Assembly (NCBI RefSeq): GCF_900215295.1
Contig: NZ_OCMF01000003.1
Span: 350,247-414,246, forward strand
Reading direction: 5' to 3'
Source: Salinimicrobium sediminis
GTDB taxonomy: Bacteria; Bacteroidota; Bacteroidia; Flavobacteriales; Flavobacteriaceae
Length of the DNA: 64,000 nucleotides
Position 1 is the first letter of the stretch. Every line of letters begins with the position of its first letter. The notes beneath the pieces are model-generated. The model ran no database searches. It had not been told where the DNA came from and was given only the letters and a program-made list of their open reading frames with translations. A program made the position numbers and the translations under genes. Positions 18,950 to 27,470 of the stretch are shown piece after piece.

Positions 18950-19732
18950 ATGATCAGACACTTTCTTTTACTGATCTTCATTCTTTTTTTTGTTTCGGGC
19001 TTTTCTCAGGAGACCCTACTGAAAGGCAAAATTCTAACCGAAAGTTTACAGGGATCTTCCATTAATATTCTTAATCTTTCCCGTGGAATTGGAACCACCA
19101 ACAACACCGAAGGGGAATTTGAGATCGCTGTTAGTTTGAATGATACAATCTATTTTTCTTCAATACAGTACGAACCAAGGGAAATAGTGGTTACAGAAGA
19201 CCTGTTGAAAAGGGCATTTTTGACGGTGCTTCTTGTGGAGAAAATGAATGAACTGGACGAAGTAAGCATCAGTGATATTAGCCTGAGCGGGAATATAGCT
19301 ACCGATTTAAAAAATATTCCCACTCTTACCCAGGCAGATCTGGGTTTTCCAATGTCTGATGTGCCAAGGCCAACCTCCATTGAACGGAAATTAAAAACAG
19401 CTTCCAACGTTAGTACGACTTCAGCGTATAATCCTCCCGGATTGGTGAATGTAAGCCTCGATGGAATCATCAACAGGTTGAACGGAAAAATTGCAATGCT
19501 TCAAAAAGCCGCAGCCAATGAAGATCTTTCCCAAACCGTGGATGCGGGAGTTGCTGCAATGCCGGTTTCCTTTTTTACAGACCTGGCAATTCCCGAAGAC
19601 CGAATTCGGGACTTTGTTTATTATTGCGCCGAAGATGCTGAATTTTCTTCCCTTTTACCCGAAACCAAACGTTTTGAGCTCATCGCATATTTTCAAACGA
19701 AAGCCCCTGAATTTATTAAAGAGCGCATGTAA
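18950..19732 (+). CDS. Secreted protein with carboxypeptidase-like regulatory domain
   Basis: 260 aa. Signal peptide of about 19 residues (MIRHFLLLIFILFFVSGFSQ). Residues 24-105 look like a CarboxypepD_reg-like beta-sandwich (LLKGKILTESLQGSSINILN, then TTNNTEGEFEIAV). The C-terminal half is alpha-helical and unassigned. Such proteins are periplasmic or outer-membrane-associated in Bacteroidota. It converges on prfC, and no clear terminator is seen between them. Confidence 0.75.
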   Translation: MIRHFLLLIFILFFVSGFSQETLLKGKILTESLQGSSINILNLSRGIGTTNNTEGEFEIAVSLNDTIYFSSIQYEPREIVVTEDLLKRAFLTVLLVEKMNELDEVSISDISLSGNIATDLKNIPTLTQADLGFPMSDVPRPTSIERKLKTASNVSTTSAYNPPGLVNVSLDGIINRLNGKIAMLQKAAANEDLSQTVDAGVAAMPVSFFTDLAIPEDRIRDFVYYCAEDAEFSSLLPETKRFELIAYFQTKAPEFIKERM

Positions 19733-19802
19733 CCGCGAGGACCAAATTCGAAGACAGATATTTCAATATTAGTCTTTTCTCCTTATTCTAATCTCCTGAT
19801 TC

Positions 19803-21392
19803 TTATTTATACTCCGATACAAAATGAAATTTTATATTCGGGTACTTTTGTTGGGCCATTTGCAGGGAGAAAGCAGAGTCGGCCAGGAAGACGAGTTGTC
19901 CGCGTTTGTCGTGAGCCAGGTATTTTGATTTCACTCTTTTGAAGTCCTTGAATTCTTCACTTTTTGGATCCTTGGGTTCCACCCAGCAAGCTTTAAAAAC
20001 GTTGAGATTTTCATAGGTACACTTTGCTCCATATTCGTGTTCCAACCTATATTGGATCACTTCAAACTGGAGTGCGCCCACGGTCCCTATAACCTTTCGG
20101 CCGTTCAGTTCCAGGGTAAAAAGCTGTGCCACACCTTCATCCATTAATTGATCGATCCCTTTTTCCAATTGTTTCGATTTCATGGGATCGGCATTATTGA
20201 TATATCTAAAGTGTTCAGGAGAGAAACTGGGAATGCCTTTATATCGCAATTCTTCCCCTTCGGTTAGAGTATCCCCAATTTTGAAATTCCCGGTGTCATG
20301 GAGTCCCACGATGTCCCCGGGATAGGATACATCCACGATCTCCTTTCTTTCCGCAAAAAAGGCATTGGGACTGGAGAATTTCAGTTTTTTGTTGTGACGT
20401 ACGTGTAGGTATGGCGTATTGCGTTCAAATTTTCCCGATACGATCTTAATAAATGCCAGCCTGTCCCTGTGCTTTGGATCCATGTTCGCATGGATCTTAA
20501 AGACGAAGCCTGTAAATTGATCTTCAGAAGGTTCAACCTTTCTCACGTCGCTTTCTTTTGGACGTGGGGGAGGGGCAATGCTTATGAAACAGTCCAGCAA
20601 TTCCCGTACTCCAAAATTGTTTAGTGCCGATCCAAAGAAGACAGGTTGCAGATTTCCGTCAAGATATGCTTGTTTATCAAATTCTGGATAAACTCCCTGC
20701 GCCAGTTCCAGTTCTTCCCTAAGAGTTGTAGCGGCTTTTGAACCTATTAATTGATCAAGCTCTTCAGAAGCAAGATCAGAGATCTCTACAGTTTCCTCAA
20801 TATCCTTTCGCGGATCACCGGTAAAAAGGTTTACGTTTTGCTCCCAGATATTATAGATCCCTTTGAAATCATAACCCATACCAATAGGAAAGCTGAGGGG
20901 AGTAACGGTAAGGTTGAGTTTTTGTTCGATTTCATCAAGCAGTTCGAAAGCATCTTTTCCTTCCCGGTCAAGTTTGTTGATGAACACAATCATGGGGATA
21001 TTTCGCATACGGCACACCTCCACAAGCTTTTCGGTTTGTTCCTCAACCCCTTTCGCCACGTCAATCACCACGATCACACTATCTACAGCAGTAAGCGTTC
21101 TAAAGGTATCTTCGGCGAAATCCTTATGCCCCGGGGTATCGAGAATATTGATCTTGGTTCCCTGGTATTCAAAAGCGAGTACAGAGGTGGCTACAGAGAT
21201 CCCACGTTGGCGCTCTATTTCCATAAAGTCACTGGTTGCCCCTTTTTTGATCTTGTTAGACTTCACAGCCCCCGCTTCCTGGATGGCACCCCCAAAAAGC
21301 AAAAGTTTTTCGGTTAGTGTGGTCTTACCGGCATCGGGGTGAGAAATGATCCCAAAGGTCCTGCGTCTCTTGATCTCTTCTGAAAACTTCAT
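19803..21392 (-). CDS. prfC: Peptide chain release factor 3
   Basis: 529 aa, full length. RF3 is the GTPase that removes RF1/RF2 after peptide release. The G1 motif is SHPDAGKTTLTEKLLL (about residues 17-32), G3 is DTPGHKDF, and G4 is NKLDREGKD. The RGISV switch motif and the RF3-typical domain II and C-terminal region follow. The ATG at 21392 gives MKFSEEIKRRRTFGIISHPD. Confidence 0.98.
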   Translation of the reverse strand: MKFSEEIKRRRTFGIISHPDAGKTTLTEKLLLFGGAIQEAGAVKSNKIKKGATSDFMEIERQRGISVATSVLAFEYQGTKINILDTPGHKDFAEDTFRTLTAVDSVIVVIDVAKGVEEQTEKLVEVCRMRNIPMIVFINKLDREGKDAFELLDEIEQKLNLTVTPLSFPIGMGYDFKGIYNIWEQNVNLFTGDPRKDIEETVEISDLASEELDQLIGSKAATTLREELELAQGVYPEFDKQAYLDGNLQPVFFGSALNNFGVRELLDCFISIAPPPRPKESDVRKVEPSEDQFTGFVFKIHANMDPKHRDRLAFIKIVSGKFERNTPYLHVRHNKKLKFSSPNAFFAERKEIVDVSYPGDIVGLHDTGNFKIGDTLTEGEELRYKGIPSFSPEHFRYINNADPMKSKQLEKGIDQLMDEGVAQLFTLELNGRKVIGTVGALQFEVIQYRLEHEYGAKCTYENLNVFKACWVEPKDPKSEEFKDFKRVKSKYLAHDKRGQLVFLADSAFSLQMAQQKYPNIKFHFVSEYK

Positions 21393-21409
21393 ATTTGTAT
21401 TTAAGGCTG

Positions 21410-21417
21410 CAAAGATA
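21410..21417 (-). promoter_or_regulatory. prfC promoter -7 element
   Basis: On the minus strand these bases read TATCTTTG, a perfect -7 match, 18 bp upstream of the prfC start. Confidence 0.5.
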
Positions 21418-21507
21418 ATTATTTGATCGTGAATTTAATGCTCAAAGCCTACACTCAATTTCATGGTTTTCTAAAGTGTCAAAAAGAGGATTTACCGGGT
21501 GTTTTTG

Positions 21508-21515
21508 TACATTTG
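21508..21515 (+). promoter_or_regulatory. idi promoter -7 element
   Basis: TACATTTG, a perfect TAnnTTTG match, 17 bp before the ATG at 21533. It also rules against the longer in-frame TTG start at 21476, which would lie upstream of the transcript. Confidence 0.5.
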
Positions 21516-21532
21516 AGACTCAAATTTTTGCA

Positions 21533-22051
21533 ATGAAAGAAGAACAAGTGATCCTGGTAAATGAAAAAGATGAGCAAATAGGACTGATGCCGAAGATGGA
21601 AGCTCATGAAAAAGCTTTGTTACACCGGGCATTTTCTGTTTTTGTTTTTAATGATCAAAACGAACTCATGATACAGCAACGGGCACTGGGAAAATATCAT
21701 TCTCCGGGATTATGGACCAACACCTGTTGCAGTCATCAACGGGAGGGAGAAAGCAATATAGAAGCCGGTAAAAGAAGGCTGCAGGAAGAAATGGGTTTTA
21801 CTACAGAACTTAAGGATACTATCTCATTTATCTACAAAGCTCCTTTTGATAATGGTCTCACAGAACATGAATTTGATCACATTCTTGTGGGAAACTATAA
21901 CGGAGAACCTGTTTTAAATCCGGAAGAAGCTCATGCATATAAATGGATTGGCCTGGAGGAGTTAAAGAAAGATATGAGTAAAAATCCTGATAATTATACT
22001 GAATGGTTTAAGATCATTTTTGACAAATACTACAAGCACATTCAGCAATGA
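21533..22051 (+). CDS. idi: Isopentenyl-diphosphate delta-isomerase, type I (Nudix)
   Basis: 172 aa from the ATG at 21533. It interconverts IPP and DMAPP for isoprenoid synthesis. The catalytic cysteine lies in LWTNTCCSHQREGE, the Nudix-like helix in EAGKRRLQEEMGF, and the catalytic glutamate in TEHEFDHILVG. Its stop overlaps the start of the next gene (ATGA), so the two are translationally coupled. Confidence 0.95.
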   Translation: MKEEQVILVNEKDEQIGLMPKMEAHEKALLHRAFSVFVFNDQNELMIQQRALGKYHSPGLWTNTCCSHQREGESNIEAGKRRLQEEMGFTTELKDTISFIYKAPFDNGLTEHEFDHILVGNYNGEPVLNPEEAHAYKWIGLEELKKDMSKNPDNYTEWFKIIFDKYYKHIQQ

Positions 22052-22458
22052 GAGTAACGGTAAACAGAAAAGCACATTTTAACGCTGCGCACAGGTTGCA
22101 CCGCAAGGATTGGGATGATGCAAAGAACAGTCGTGTCTTTGGCAAATGCAGTAATCCCAATTATCACGGTCACAATTATGAATTGATTGTTGCCGTTACC
22201 GGAAATATAAATCCTGAAACCGGCTTCGTGATGGATCTTAAAGATCTGAAGGAGCTAATCTACCAAAAGATCGAGCAGCCTTTTGATCATAAGAATCTGA
22301 ACATTGAAGTTGCGGAATTTAGAGATCTTAATCCTACAGCTGAAAATATTGCAGTGGTGATATGGAACAAACTGAGAGCCGAACTGGAACCACACCTTGA
22401 TCTTGAGGTGACCTTATATGAAACTCCCCGAAATTTTGTCACTTACCGGGGAGAGTAA
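22048..22458 (+). CDS. 6-pyruvoyl-tetrahydropterin synthase / QueD family protein
   Basis: 136 aa. Zinc-binding histidines are seen in FNAAHRLH (N-terminal) and NYHGHNYEL; the catalytic cysteine is in FGKCSNPNYHGH. GFVMDLKDLK and FDHKNLN are family motifs. The protein may make 6-carboxytetrahydropterin for queuosine or act in tetrahydropterin synthesis; the sequence alone does not decide. It overlaps idi by 4 bp, an unusual functional pairing. Confidence 0.9.
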   Translation: MRVTVNRKAHFNAAHRLHRKDWDDAKNSRVFGKCSNPNYHGHNYELIVAVTGNINPETGFVMDLKDLKELIYQKIEQPFDHKNLNIEVAEFRDLNPTAENIAVVIWNKLRAELEPHLDLEVTLYETPRNFVTYRGE

Positions 22459-22498
22459 AAAAAAATTTAAAAACTGTTTTTTGAAACGGGAAATAATG

Positions 22499-22506
22499 TA
22501 AATTCG
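22499..22506 (+). promoter_or_regulatory. Candidate -7 element
   Basis: TAAATTCG, one base from TAnnTTTG, 22 bp before the ATG at 22529. The same variant precedes the E2 gene (44822-44829). Confidence 0.35.
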
Positions 22507-22528
22507 CTGCTCAAAATTACGCGAAGCG

Positions 22529-22795
22529 ATGGCGAACAGAAGAACATTAAAAAGAGATATCAATTACGTATTTGGAGACATTATTGAGGCGGCTTACCTG
22601 CACCAGATAACTCATCCGGATGAAGATCCTGCAAAATCTGAAGAGATCGTTGATGAAGCAATTTCAGATTTTGATGATTTGATAGGTAAGATGAACAAGA
22701 AAGATGTTGAAAACAGAAAACAACATTTTAAAGGAATAGAAAAGGAACTCGAGGCTAAGGCCAGAGGTCTTGTAGAAAAAATAAACGCTCTTTAA
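22529..22795 (+). CDS. Small conserved Bacteroidota protein, function unknown
   Basis: 88 aa, all helical, no membrane segment or signal peptide. It begins MANRRTLKRDINYVFGDIIE and ends in a charged coiled-coil-like helix (KGIEKELEAKARGLVEKINA). Its length and soluble nature fit the small conserved proteins often found beside tRNA genes in Flavobacteriaceae. It ends 11 bp before tRNA-Thr, so they may share a transcript. Confidence 0.8.
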   Translation: MANRRTLKRDINYVFGDIIEAAYLHQITHPDEDPAKSEEIVDEAISDFDDLIGKMNKKDVENRKQHFKGIEKELEAKARGLVEKINAL

Positions 22796-22806
22796 ATAGA
22801 GCATTT

Positions 22807-22880
22807 GCCGATGTAGCTCAGCTGGCTAGAGCAGCTGATTTGTAATCAGCAGGTCGTGGGTTCGAGTCCCTCCATCGGCT
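22807..22880 (+). tRNA. tRNA-Thr (anticodon TGT), second copy
   Basis: Identical over all 74 nt to the copy at 206-279. Acceptor GCCGATG/CATCGGC, anticodon TGT, discriminator T. Its 3' end (from 22866) is the first unit of a 105-bp tandem array. Confidence 0.97.
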
Positions 22881-23136
22881 CAAAAAACCTCCCTTTCCGG
22901 GAGGTTTTTTTATTGGAACAAGGGACGAGAAGTTTATCCCGAGTCCCGATAGCCATCGGGATCGAGGGAAGTCCCTCCATCGGCTCAAAAAGCCTCCCTT
23001 TTCGGGAGGTTTTTTTATTGGAACAAGGGACGAGAAGTTTATCCCGACTCCCGATAGCTATCGGGATCGAGGGGAGTCCCTCCATCGGCTCAAAAAGCCT
23101 CCCTTTTCGGGAGGTTTTTTTATTGGAACAAGGGAC
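22866..23136 (+). repeat. 105-bp tandem array that reiterates the tRNA-Thr 3' end and terminator
   Basis: Units start at 22866, 22971 and 23076, exactly 105 bp apart; the third stops at about 23136. Each begins with the last 15 nt of the tRNA (GTCCCTCCATCGGCT), continues with a terminator hairpin (CCTCCC/GGGAGG, seven T), then a spacer ending in the palindrome CCCGATAGC-ATCGGG. Copies differ at only a few positions. Open frames across the array on both strands are translated repeat, not genes. Confidence 0.9.
22882..22911 (+). terminator. tRNA-Thr terminator (first of three copies)
   Basis: AACCTCCC pairs with GGGAGGTT around a TTTCC loop, followed by seven T. Near-identical hairpins recur in the 105-bp array near 22990-23016 and 23095-23121. 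Confidence 0.8.
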
Positions 23137-23398
23137 AAGGCGTAGTCGGGGGCATTTTTTATATGCTCAAAAACCTCCAATTTTTGGAGTATTTTTAGGA
23201 GGAAAATAGAAGGTAATCTCTGAATCCACGTTTTGAATAAGCAAGTGCGGCTTTAAGCTCCCAGACACGAGGCCGGAATTCGATTATTTGAATTCGTGCC
23301 TGGTAGCCCTTCCGAGTAAGTAGTTCTCCCTCCTAATTTTAAACAACAAAAAATCCCGCCGTTAAGCAGGATTTTGATATAATTTTATAAATAAGATA
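23137..23398. other. Non-coding stretch with an imperfect palindrome
   Basis: A degenerate terminator-like hairpin lies near 23168-23195. At 23261-23303, CCAGACAC and GTGCCTGG flank GAATTC/GAATTC with a 7-nt bulge, giving a bulged stem-loop of about 43 nt. No open frame is credible. A small RNA is possible but unsupported. Confidence 0.4.
23349..23375 (-). terminator. Terminator of the DUF4369 lipoprotein gene
   Basis: On the minus strand AAAATCCTGC pairs with the arm ending GCGGGATTTT, then T residues. It lies 24 bp past the stop of the minus-strand gene. Confidence 0.7.
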
Positions 23399-24133
23399 TT
23401 ATGCCTGAGGTGTAGAATCTGCGGCTGCTTTTTCCAGTTCTCTTCTTTCTTTCAGGAATTCCTCCAGGCTTTTTCCATAGCGGGAGTCCTTTACTTCAGG
23501 AGTGAGAGATTTATAGATGGTGTCCAGATATTTGATGTTGGCGTCATAGACTTCAGAAATCGCTAAATAAGGAGCGAGCTCCATATTTTTGTTATTTACA
23601 GCGAAGTTTACTGTAAATAGATAGCGTCTCTTCAGCAGGCTTTCAAATTCCTTATTTGTGGAATCTATATTTTCCATATCCTGTTCCTGCTGTGCTACCA
23701 GATTTTTCTGTATCAATTCAAGATTTCTATTATTGAATTGCTGCATCATCGTTTGGAATTCCACATACTTCTTTTGATTTTCGGAACCTTCAACTATGGC
23801 ATCTACTTCAAAGTTTTTCAAAGTAGTATTAATGACCATTTCCCCGGGTTCAGCAAAAAACATGATCCTGTCATCATAGATGCTGTTGTCCTTTTTGTTA
23901 AGGTAGAGGTACATCACCTGGACCCCGTCGGTAAAAGTTTCAAATTTAAAATTTTCATTTCCCTTGACTATAACAGAATCAATAGTCACTAAAGTGGAGT
24001 CTTCAATTTTTTGAAGGTACAAAGTTCCTTTTTTCAATCCCTGAACTTTCCCTTCTATGAGCAGGTTCTTCTCTTCTTTAGAACAAGCCACCATAAGGCT
24101 TAGGGCAACAATAAATAATCCTAATCTTTTCAT
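23399..24133 (-). CDS. DUF4369 domain lipoprotein
   Basis: 244 aa from the ATG at 24133; the longer frame to 24160 lacks signal features. A lipoprotein signal is clear: MKRLGLFIVALSLMVACSKE, with the lipobox cysteine at residue 17. Residues 25-115 fit the beta-rich DUF4369 domain (LIEGKVQGLKKGTLYLQKIE, then EPGEMVINTTL). The rest is helical and highly charged. DUF4369 is often the N-terminal part of thioredoxin-like lipoproteins, but no CxxC thioredoxin domain follows here. Confidence 0.85.
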   Translation of the reverse strand: MKRLGLFIVALSLMVACSKEEKNLLIEGKVQGLKKGTLYLQKIEDSTLVTIDSVIVKGNENFKFETFTDGVQVMYLYLNKKDNSIYDDRIMFFAEPGEMVINTTLKNFEVDAIVEGSENQKKYVEFQTMMQQFNNRNLELIQKNLVAQQEQDMENIDSTNKEFESLLKRRYLFTVNFAVNNKNMELAPYLAISEVYDANIKYLDTIYKSLTPEVKDSRYGKSLEEFLKERRELEKAAADSTPQA

Positions 24134-24186
24134 GTATATGTTGTGATAAAATGCGGGCAAAGATGCTAAAAAAATATTAGTGGAGT

Positions 24187-25452
24187 TTATCCTCCGGCAG
24201 CAATTTGCATTAAAATTGTACTTAAAATGGCTCCATAAGTTCCCACCACATATCCAAACACTGCAAGCAATACTCCTACAGTTGCCAGAGAAGGGTGAAA
24301 GGCAGCTGCCACAACAGGGGCAGAGGCAGCACCACCAACGTTGGCCTGGCTTCCAACTGCAAGGAAGAAGTATGGCGCTTTAATGATCTTGGCTACCAGG
24401 ATTAGGAGTCCCGCATGAATCGCCATCCACACAAGTCCTATTCCTATGAGTCCGGGATTATCAAAAACCATGGTTAAATCCATCTTCATACCAATGGTCG
24501 CTACCAGGAAATATATAAAGACGCTTCCAAGCTTACTTGCGCCGGCACCTTCATACTCTTTAGCTTTTGTAAAGGATAGTATAATTCCTACTGCTGTGGC
24601 AATGGAGATCATCCAAAAGAAGGAGGAGGCAAAAGAGGACAGAGCCGATTTATTATCCCTAAAGGCTTCATAGTTTTCTGTAAGAAACACCGAAATGCCA
24701 TCTGCGCTCCAGTGGGCAAAACCAACCGCACCAAAAGCCAGGGCCAACATTACCATAAGATCTGCCAGGGATGGATTTCGGGTAACGCTATCGGCATAGG
24801 CAGTCACTTTTTTCTTTAGGGTCTCAATGGCAGAATTATCGGCTTTTAGCCACCTGTCAATTCCGTCGCTTTTTCCGATTCCCATCAATAGAATTGCCAT
24901 CCATATGTTAGCTACCACAATATCTACTAATACCATTCCTCCATAAAGGTCGGGATTATATTCAAAGATCTCCAGCATTGCCGCCTGGTTGGCACCGCCC
25001 CCTATCCAGCTTCCGGCAAGGGTAGATAACCCGCGCCAAACAGCATCGGGACCAACACCTCCCACAGTTTCAGGAGAAAAAGTAGCAATCAGCAATATTG
25101 CCAGCGGACCTCCAATGATGATCCCAATAGTTCCTGTGAAGAACATGATCAGGGCTTTTGGCCCCAGATTAAATATTGCCTTTAGATCGATACTAAGGGT
25201 CATGAGCACCAGGGAAGCGGGGAGAAGATACCTGCTCGCAACAAAATAAAGTTGGGAGGTCTCATCAGAAATTATGTTCAGGGAGTTAAGTATGGCGGGG
25301 ATGAGATAACACATCAACAGCGCCGGAACAACTTTATAAAACTTAAACCAGAAACCTTTTTCTTTTGAGGAAGTAATAAATACAAAACCGAGAGCCAGCA
25401 TTAATAGTCCAAGAACGATGGCGTCGTTAGTAAAAATAGGGGGATTGTCCAT
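24187..25452 (-). CDS. DUF819 family membrane protein (YjcL-like)
   Basis: 421 aa with about 11-12 hydrophobic segments. The glycine-rich GSWIGGGANQAAMLEIF segment and the C-terminal AVGSQANVGGAASAPVVAAA match the inverted-repeat transporter-like DUF819 family. Substrate unknown; it is a probable inner-membrane carrier. It is in the same direction as the lipoprotein gene 53 bp downstream. Confidence 0.85.
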   Translation of the reverse strand: MDNPPIFTNDAIVLGLLMLALGFVFITSSKEKGFWFKFYKVVPALLMCYLIPAILNSLNIISDETSQLYFVASRYLLPASLVLMTLSIDLKAIFNLGPKALIMFFTGTIGIIIGGPLAILLIATFSPETVGGVGPDAVWRGLSTLAGSWIGGGANQAAMLEIFEYNPDLYGGMVLVDIVVANIWMAILLMGIGKSDGIDRWLKADNSAIETLKKKVTAYADSVTRNPSLADLMVMLALAFGAVGFAHWSADGISVFLTENYEAFRDNKSALSSFASSFFWMISIATAVGIILSFTKAKEYEGAGASKLGSVFIYFLVATIGMKMDLTMVFDNPGLIGIGLVWMAIHAGLLILVAKIIKAPYFFLAVGSQANVGGAASAPVVAAAFHPSLATVGVLLAVFGYVVGTYGAILSTILMQIAAGG

Positions 25453-25512
25453 AAATTGCCTTTAAGAACGGCAAAATACAATTTTTAGAAGTGTCTTAAA
25501 AATTTATTAAAA

Positions 25513-26325
25513 TCAGGAAAGGTTAAAAATTTCCTGCAGGCTTTTTGCCACTCCGTCTTCCTTCCCGTGAGAGGTTACCTGCTTTGCGATCTCCAGGATC
25601 TCCGGTCTCGCATTCCCCACTGCAATTCCCAATCCGGCGGCTTTCAGCATTTCATAATCATTGTAGTTGTCTCCAAAAGCAATGCTATCATCCAGGGAGT
25701 ATGAAAAATGGGATTTCAGAAGCAGTTTTATGGCGGTCAGTTTTGAAACTTCTTTATTGGCGATCTCCAGATAAGTGTCCTTTGATCGGTAGAGATGCAA
25801 TTGATCTTTATAATTTTCAAAAAGATATTTTTCAATAGCGTCAATCTTAGGAGCATCACCCATTGCCATAATTTTATGTGCTCCTTTTTTAGTAGGTTCC
25901 CATTCCGCAAGCACGTCATCTACAGCCATTACCACGGGAGTGACTTTTGTGTTGTTTTACTCTCTTTTCGCCCATTGATCATTTTGTGGCACAAACCAGT
26001 GGGTGTTGTTATACAGGCTTAAATGGCAATTAACATCATTATTGAAATTGTGAAGGCCCTTAATTGTTTCCCATGGAATTTCTGCAGTGCTGATGATCTT
26101 TCCATCAACCAGAATGAGGGCCCCGTTGTAACAAATAATTGGCTGATGAGCAATATGCAGCTCTTCCTGAAGATGTTGCATAGCCTGAGGCATTCGGGAA
26201 GAGATAAGGACAATTGGTAGCCTTTTTTGAAGCTCCTGAAACACCTTAAGAGTGAGTGGTGATAACTCCCGGTCTTTATTTAGTAGGGTGCCATCAATGT
26301 CTGTAAAGATGATCTTCCAGCTCAT
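25513..26325 (-). pseudogene. Cof-like HAD hydrolase interrupted by an in-frame TAA
   Basis: The N-terminal part (26325 to 25957, 122 codons) has the HAD nucleophile motif FTDIDGTLLNKDRELS, the motif II serine in VLISSRMPQ and ICYNGALI. The C-terminal part (from 25954 to 25513) has motif IV GDNYNDYEMLKAAGLGIAVGNA. Both parts are in the same frame and join at WAKRE-stop-NNTKVTPVVMAVDDV, so one TAA codon at 25957-25959 is the only interruption. Likely a nonsense mutation of a sugar-phosphate phosphatase, or a sequencing error. Its start overlaps the hydrolase gene upstream by 4 bp. Confidence 0.85.
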
Positions 26326-27254
26326 TCAATGTTTTCGATGAATTCCACGAGTGTCGGAACTAATTCGGGATGTAAAGGCAGGGAGGCTTCATTATATGAT
26401 TTTGAATTTTCCAGGTCATCACCCTCTATTTTCCGCAGGATATGGTTCATGTTTTCAAGGATCACCAATTCGGCTTCGGGATGAGCTTCCTGTAATTGCC
26501 TGGCTTCCTCTTTATCAACCTGCAGGTCATTGCTGCCGTTAATCAGCAGTACCGGAATTTCAAGCTTTGCGATCTCCTCCCGGGGATCAAACTTCATCCA
26601 GGATAGGATAAACGGTTGTACCGAAGGTCTAAAAATCGACTCCAGCACCGGATTGTAGCTGGAGCTACTCCCGTTTGTTCTCATTTCTCTGAAAGTCTGC
26701 TGCACATTTTCCTTTAAACCCGGCATTTGATTAGCGATCTGAACGGTAAGTATGCTGTCAATTGGTTGGGCTACCCCGGCGATTGAAACAAATCCATCAG
26801 CACGATCTTTTGCAGCCAACATACCAACAAGTGAGCCCTGGCTATGACCAAGAACGACTGTTTTATCAAATTTTTCGTTTTCCTGAAAATGATCTAATAC
26901 ACTTATAGCATCAGTCACAAAATCATCGAATCTCATATCCTTTTCCTGGATTTTCAGGCGTTGTGCCTGTAGGATCCGTTTGTCATAACGATAGCTGGCA
27001 ATGCCATTTTCGGCAAGTTCAAGAGCCAGTTTTTTCAAGGCATCATTCTTCATAAAAGATTGATTCCCATTTCGGTCTGTAGGTCCCGAACCCTGCAACA
27101 GGATCACCAGGGGCATCTTTTCTTCGGAAACAGGGGTAACAAGTGTCCCTTTAATATATTCATTAATATCTATCTCCTGAGAGTTATAATGCTTCTCCTG
27201 TGCAAAGCCGGTTGCGCATAAGAAGAAAAGAAAAGAATAAAAGAAGTTTTTCAT
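26322..27254 (-). CDS. Secreted alpha/beta hydrolase
   Basis: 310 aa with a signal peptide (MKNFFYSFLFFLCATGFAQ). The nucleophile elbow is GHSQGS (serine near residue 157). The acid is probably in LLINGSNDLQVD and the histidine in LENMNHIL. The oxyanion segment LLQGSGPTDRNGNQ is typical of bacterial dienelactone-hydrolase/peptidase-like esterases of this family. It probably works in the periplasm on a small ester or peptide. It overlaps the interrupted phosphatase by 4 bp. Confidence 0.9.
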   Translation of the reverse strand: MKNFFYSFLFFLCATGFAQEKHYNSQEIDINEYIKGTLVTPVSEEKMPLVILLQGSGPTDRNGNQSFMKNDALKKLALELAENGIASYRYDKRILQAQRLKIQEKDMRFDDFVTDAISVLDHFQENEKFDKTVVLGHSQGSLVGMLAAKDRADGFVSIAGVAQPIDSILTVQIANQMPGLKENVQQTFREMRTNGSSSSYNPVLESIFRPSVQPFILSWMKFDPREEIAKLEIPVLLINGSNDLQVDKEEARQLQEAHPEAELVILENMNHILRKIEGDDLENSKSYNEASLPLHPELVPTLVEFIENIE

Positions 27255-27306
27255 GGTTTTGAATAGTTAAAAGTAGTACCTCCGGGTACCTGTTTTTCCA
27301 ATGCAA

Positions 27307-27314
27307 CAAAAATA
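27307..27314 (-). promoter_or_regulatory. -7 element of the alpha/beta hydrolase operon
   Basis: Minus strand reads TATTTTTG, a perfect match, 53 bp upstream of the start codon at 27254. Confidence 0.4.
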
Positions 27315-27441
27315 CCGTTTAGGTAGAGATGCCTAAGGCTCAAAATTAGCATTTTTAAAGATACTTGATTATTCCCGATTTTTTTCTCCATCCAAAACTG
27401 GCAGGGAATTTGAAAAAGCTGAAAAAACTTCCTCCTTTTTC

Positions 27442-27449
27442 TATCTTTG
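27442..27449 (+). promoter_or_regulatory. -7 element of the S1/P1 nuclease gene
   Basis: TATCTTTG, a perfect TAnnTTTG match, 22 bp before the ATG at 27471. Confidence 0.5.
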
Positions 27450-27470
27450 AGGACCTAAAAAATACTACAT

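Noticed and set aside
22866..23136. CRISPR array
   Set aside because: Units are 105 bp and nearly identical throughout, with no unique spacers and no cas genes nearby.
22846..23209. Open frames on both strands across the tRNA-Thr array, giving repetitive proteins
   Set aside because: They translate the 105-bp tandem repeat and the tRNA itself; the periodic peptide follows from the DNA period of 105, a multiple of three.
23227..23340. 6S RNA or another known structured RNA
   Set aside because: Only a 43-nt bulged hairpin is visible; the long open-bubble duplex of 6S RNA is not.
25936..25960. Frameshift in the Cof-type phosphatase
   Set aside because: The two halves are in the same frame (start positions differ by a multiple of three); one stop codon, not a frameshift, separates them.
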